Source: an uncultured Prevotella sp. (lineage in GTDB: Bacteria > Bacteroidota > Bacteroidia > Bacteroidales > Bacteroidaceae). Taken from it: 7,060 nt of DNA. Below, one piece after another: positions 6,082-7,060 of this stretch. The stretch covers positions 1 through 7,060 of the forward strand of contig CAKQDQ010000122.1 of the NCBI GenBank assembly GCA_934229335.1, given 5' to 3'. The position numbers and the translations under genes are program-made. Position 1 is the first letter of the stretch. Every line of letters starts with the position of its first letter. The notes under the pieces were generated by a model. The model did no database searches, had not been told where the DNA came from, and saw only the letters and a program-made list of their open reading frames with translations.

Positions 6082-6758
6082 TTATCTCTTTTACTGTTTT
6101 TGAACTTAAAATAAAGCACTGCCAGAATACAACACATGGACGGAATAGTGAAATTCTCCTTTCCGAAAACAGCGAGACATACAGCTGTGGAGATTATGCC
6201 AAGCCATGCAGAGAAGTGCTTTGATGGAGCACGCAGGTAGTCGTCCATGAATATAGCTACAAACATGGCAGTAACAACGAAATCCAATCCCTTAATGTTT
6301 TGCAGCGTGTCGCTACCTATAAGGTAAGCCAGGGCATAGCCCATGATGCCTCCAGCGAGCCAATACAGGTAGTCAAGAAATGACACCCATAACTGTCTTG
6401 CGAAAGAACCCTGTTGACTATAGTTAACGGCAAATGTCTCGTCGCTCATCCAGAATATCAAGAACGGCTTACGCCATCCAGCTCCTCTGTATCTGTCGAG
6501 CATTGAAATGCCGTAGAACAGATGTCGTGCACCAACAAGAAAAGCCACAGTAAAAGCCGCAATAGGATTAAAAGCCCCCATAAATATCGTCAGCGCGAGA
6601 AACTCCACAGAGCCGCTGTATATAAACATCGCCATCGTCACCGGTACCCAAAGAGGGTATCCCATGCCAGCGGCAAGCAGTCCATACGTCATACCAAGGA
6701 ACCAATAGGCACCCAGTACGGGCAAAGAGAGCTTTAGAGCATCACGAAAATCCTGCAT
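6078..6758 (-). CDS. azlC: AzlC-family large subunit of branched-chain amino acid exporter
   Basis: A 226-residue inner-membrane protein of the AzlC/YgaZ family, close to the usual length. Family features in order are LPVLGAYWFLGMTYGLLA (12-29), IYSGSVEFLAL (46-56, matching the YAGAAQF-type motif), GARHLFYGISM (76-86, the conserved R-H-L-Y-G motif) and SDETFAV (105-111), followed by further hydrophobic segments at about 130-148 and 159-171 and a C-terminal pair at 184-217. A basic tail (KFKNSKRDK) ends the protein. It should pair with the AzlD protein encoded next to it for export of valine, leucine or related compounds; the substrate is inferred. The ATG at 6758 begins a short polar stretch directly before the first span, as expected. 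The stop overlaps the azlD start by 4 bases. No dedicated regulator (Lrp/AsnC or AzlB type) is visible in the window. Confidence 0.92.
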   Translation of the reverse strand: MQDFRDALKLSLPVLGAYWFLGMTYGLLAAGMGYPLWVPVTMAMFIYSGSVEFLALTIFMGAFNPIAAFTVAFLVGARHLFYGISMLDRYRGAGWRKPFLIFWMSDETFAVNYSQQGSFARQLWVSFLDYLYWLAGGIMGYALAYLIGSDTLQNIKGLDFVVTAMFVAIFMDDYLRAPSKHFSAWLGIISTAVCLAVFGKENFTIPSMCCILAVLYFKFKNSKRDK

Positions 6759-6822
6759 AAATAGTAGAGTATTTGTGTTTATGTAGTATTAAAGAATTTC
6801 TGAGGCAAAATAGTATAGCCTC

Positions 6823-6830
6823 CAAATATA
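6823..6830 (-). promoter_or_regulatory. -7 element, possible azlCD promoter
   Basis: On the minus strand TATATTTG matches TAnnTTTG exactly, and transcription from it would start near 6816, about 58 bases before the azlC ATG. The -33 half is poor: the nearest minus-strand TTG is 16 bases upstream instead of 19-21 and lies inside a hairpin. The region is AT-rich, so confidence is moderate to low. Confidence 0.35.
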
Positions 6831-6831
6831 T

Positions 6832-6871
6832 ATCGTCTCGTCAAAGCAAGCAGTAGCTTTGGCGAGACGAT
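6832..6871. terminator. Strong 16-bp hairpin, terminator-like
   Basis: Arms 6832-6847 and 6856-6871 pair over 16 positions around an 8-base loop (AAGCAGTA). On plus-strand RNA all pairs form, with one U-G wobble (6841 with 6862), and the stem runs into TTTT (6871-6874). On minus-strand RNA the same position is an A-C mismatch and the downstream sequence is an AU alternation, so plus-strand use is favoured. It could instead end a leftward gene or structure the azlCD leader. Confidence 0.5.
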
Positions 6872-6908
6872 TTTAGTTAATAGAAGACATTAAGTGACGG
6901 TAAAGAAA

Positions 6909-6946
6909 TAACTTGGTACAATTTAACGTGATTAATAATGTCCAAG
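6909..6946. promoter_or_regulatory. Degenerate -7 element plus dyad across a putative start codon
   Basis: TAACTTGG (6909-6916) differs from TAnnTTTG at one position. CTTGG-T-ACA (6912-6920) is complementary to TGT-CCAAG (6939-6946) with one bulged base and an 18-base loop. The right arm includes the last two bases of the ATG at 6938. It could be an operator or a leader hairpin, or chance in AT-rich sequence. Confidence 0.2.
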
Positions 6947-7060
6947 ATAAAGTTACCTTGTCATACCTTTTTGGATATTTTGAAGCCATTCATCAGTCAC
7001 AATGCTCGCATTGCTCCATCTTCATGTCTCCAAACTATCTCAAAAATCTATGACATAAAT
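6938..7060 (+). CDS. Possible N-terminus of an unrecognised protein (partial, runs off right edge)
   Basis: An ATG at 6938 opens 41 codons without a stop up to the window end. It is the first ATG after an in-frame TGA at 6929. The translation begins MSKIKLPCHTFLDILKPF and continues with HNARIAPSSCLQTISKIYDIN. It looks like a soluble, mildly basic N-terminus with no signal peptide or membrane span. I do not recognise a family. A -7-like element (TAACTTGG) precedes it by 21 bases. An open stretch this short can arise by chance, and the opposite strand also shows protein-like fragments here, so the call is tentative. Confidence 0.35.
   Translation, partial: MSKIKLPCHTFLDILKPFISHNARIAPSSCLQTISKIYDIN

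Noticed and set aside
6522..6737. 71-codon plus-strand ORF very rich in Lys, Arg and His
   Set aside because: It is an antisense shadow of the azlC gene.
6873..6989. 38-residue minus-strand ORF starting MASKYPKRYDKV
   Set aside because: No promoter, no recognisable family, and its stop falls just inside the plus-strand hairpin tail; likely chance.

Overview
The window looks like a chromosomal segment of a Bacteroidales bacterium, most likely Prevotella or a close relative. Three things point there. Several intergenic regions carry the Bacteroidetes-type promoter, a -7 element TAnnTTTG with a -33 TTG about 19-21 bases upstream. Start codons sit behind A-rich leaders without a clear Shine-Dalgarno sequence. 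The proteins also have a Bacteroidales flavour. The species is inference.

Layout: (1) Bases 1-787, minus strand: the N-terminal 262 residues of a secreted family 16 glycoside hydrolase (laminarinase-like), running off the left edge. (2) 788-1006: a divergent promoter region with one promoter for the hydrolase and one for the next operon. (3) 1007-3137, plus strand: a two-component system of the PhoB/PhoR (PhoP/PhoR) type, with the kinase start overlapping the regulator end. (4) 3138-3505: an intergenic stretch that holds a short ORF for a 36-residue single-pass membrane protein (3273-3383). Its promoter carries an 11-base-period direct repeat resembling a PhoB/PhoP box in place of the usual -33 element. 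(5) 3506-4321: a BadF/BadG/GlcNAc-kinase family sugar kinase with its own promoter. (6) 4494-5744: a GltS-type sodium/glutamate symporter. (7) 5725-6758, minus strand: an azlC-azlD pair (branched-chain amino acid exporter family) convergent with gltS, with 3' ends overlapping by 20 bases. (8) 6759-7060: a strong 16-bp hairpin, then a possible plus-strand gene start running off the right edge.

The best candidate for something new is region 4: a membrane microprotein directly downstream of a PhoR-like kinase, behind what looks like a PhoB-type box. A related repeat lies upstream of the regulator's own promoter. A simple reading is an autoregulated two-component system that also drives a small membrane protein, perhaps a feedback modulator. 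The repeats and the ORF are seen in the sequence; the regulatory link is inference. The other genes (sugar kinase, glutamate uptake, amino acid export) look like independent transcription units, not parts of one pathway. No CRISPR array, tRNA, rRNA or clear insertion sequence was seen.
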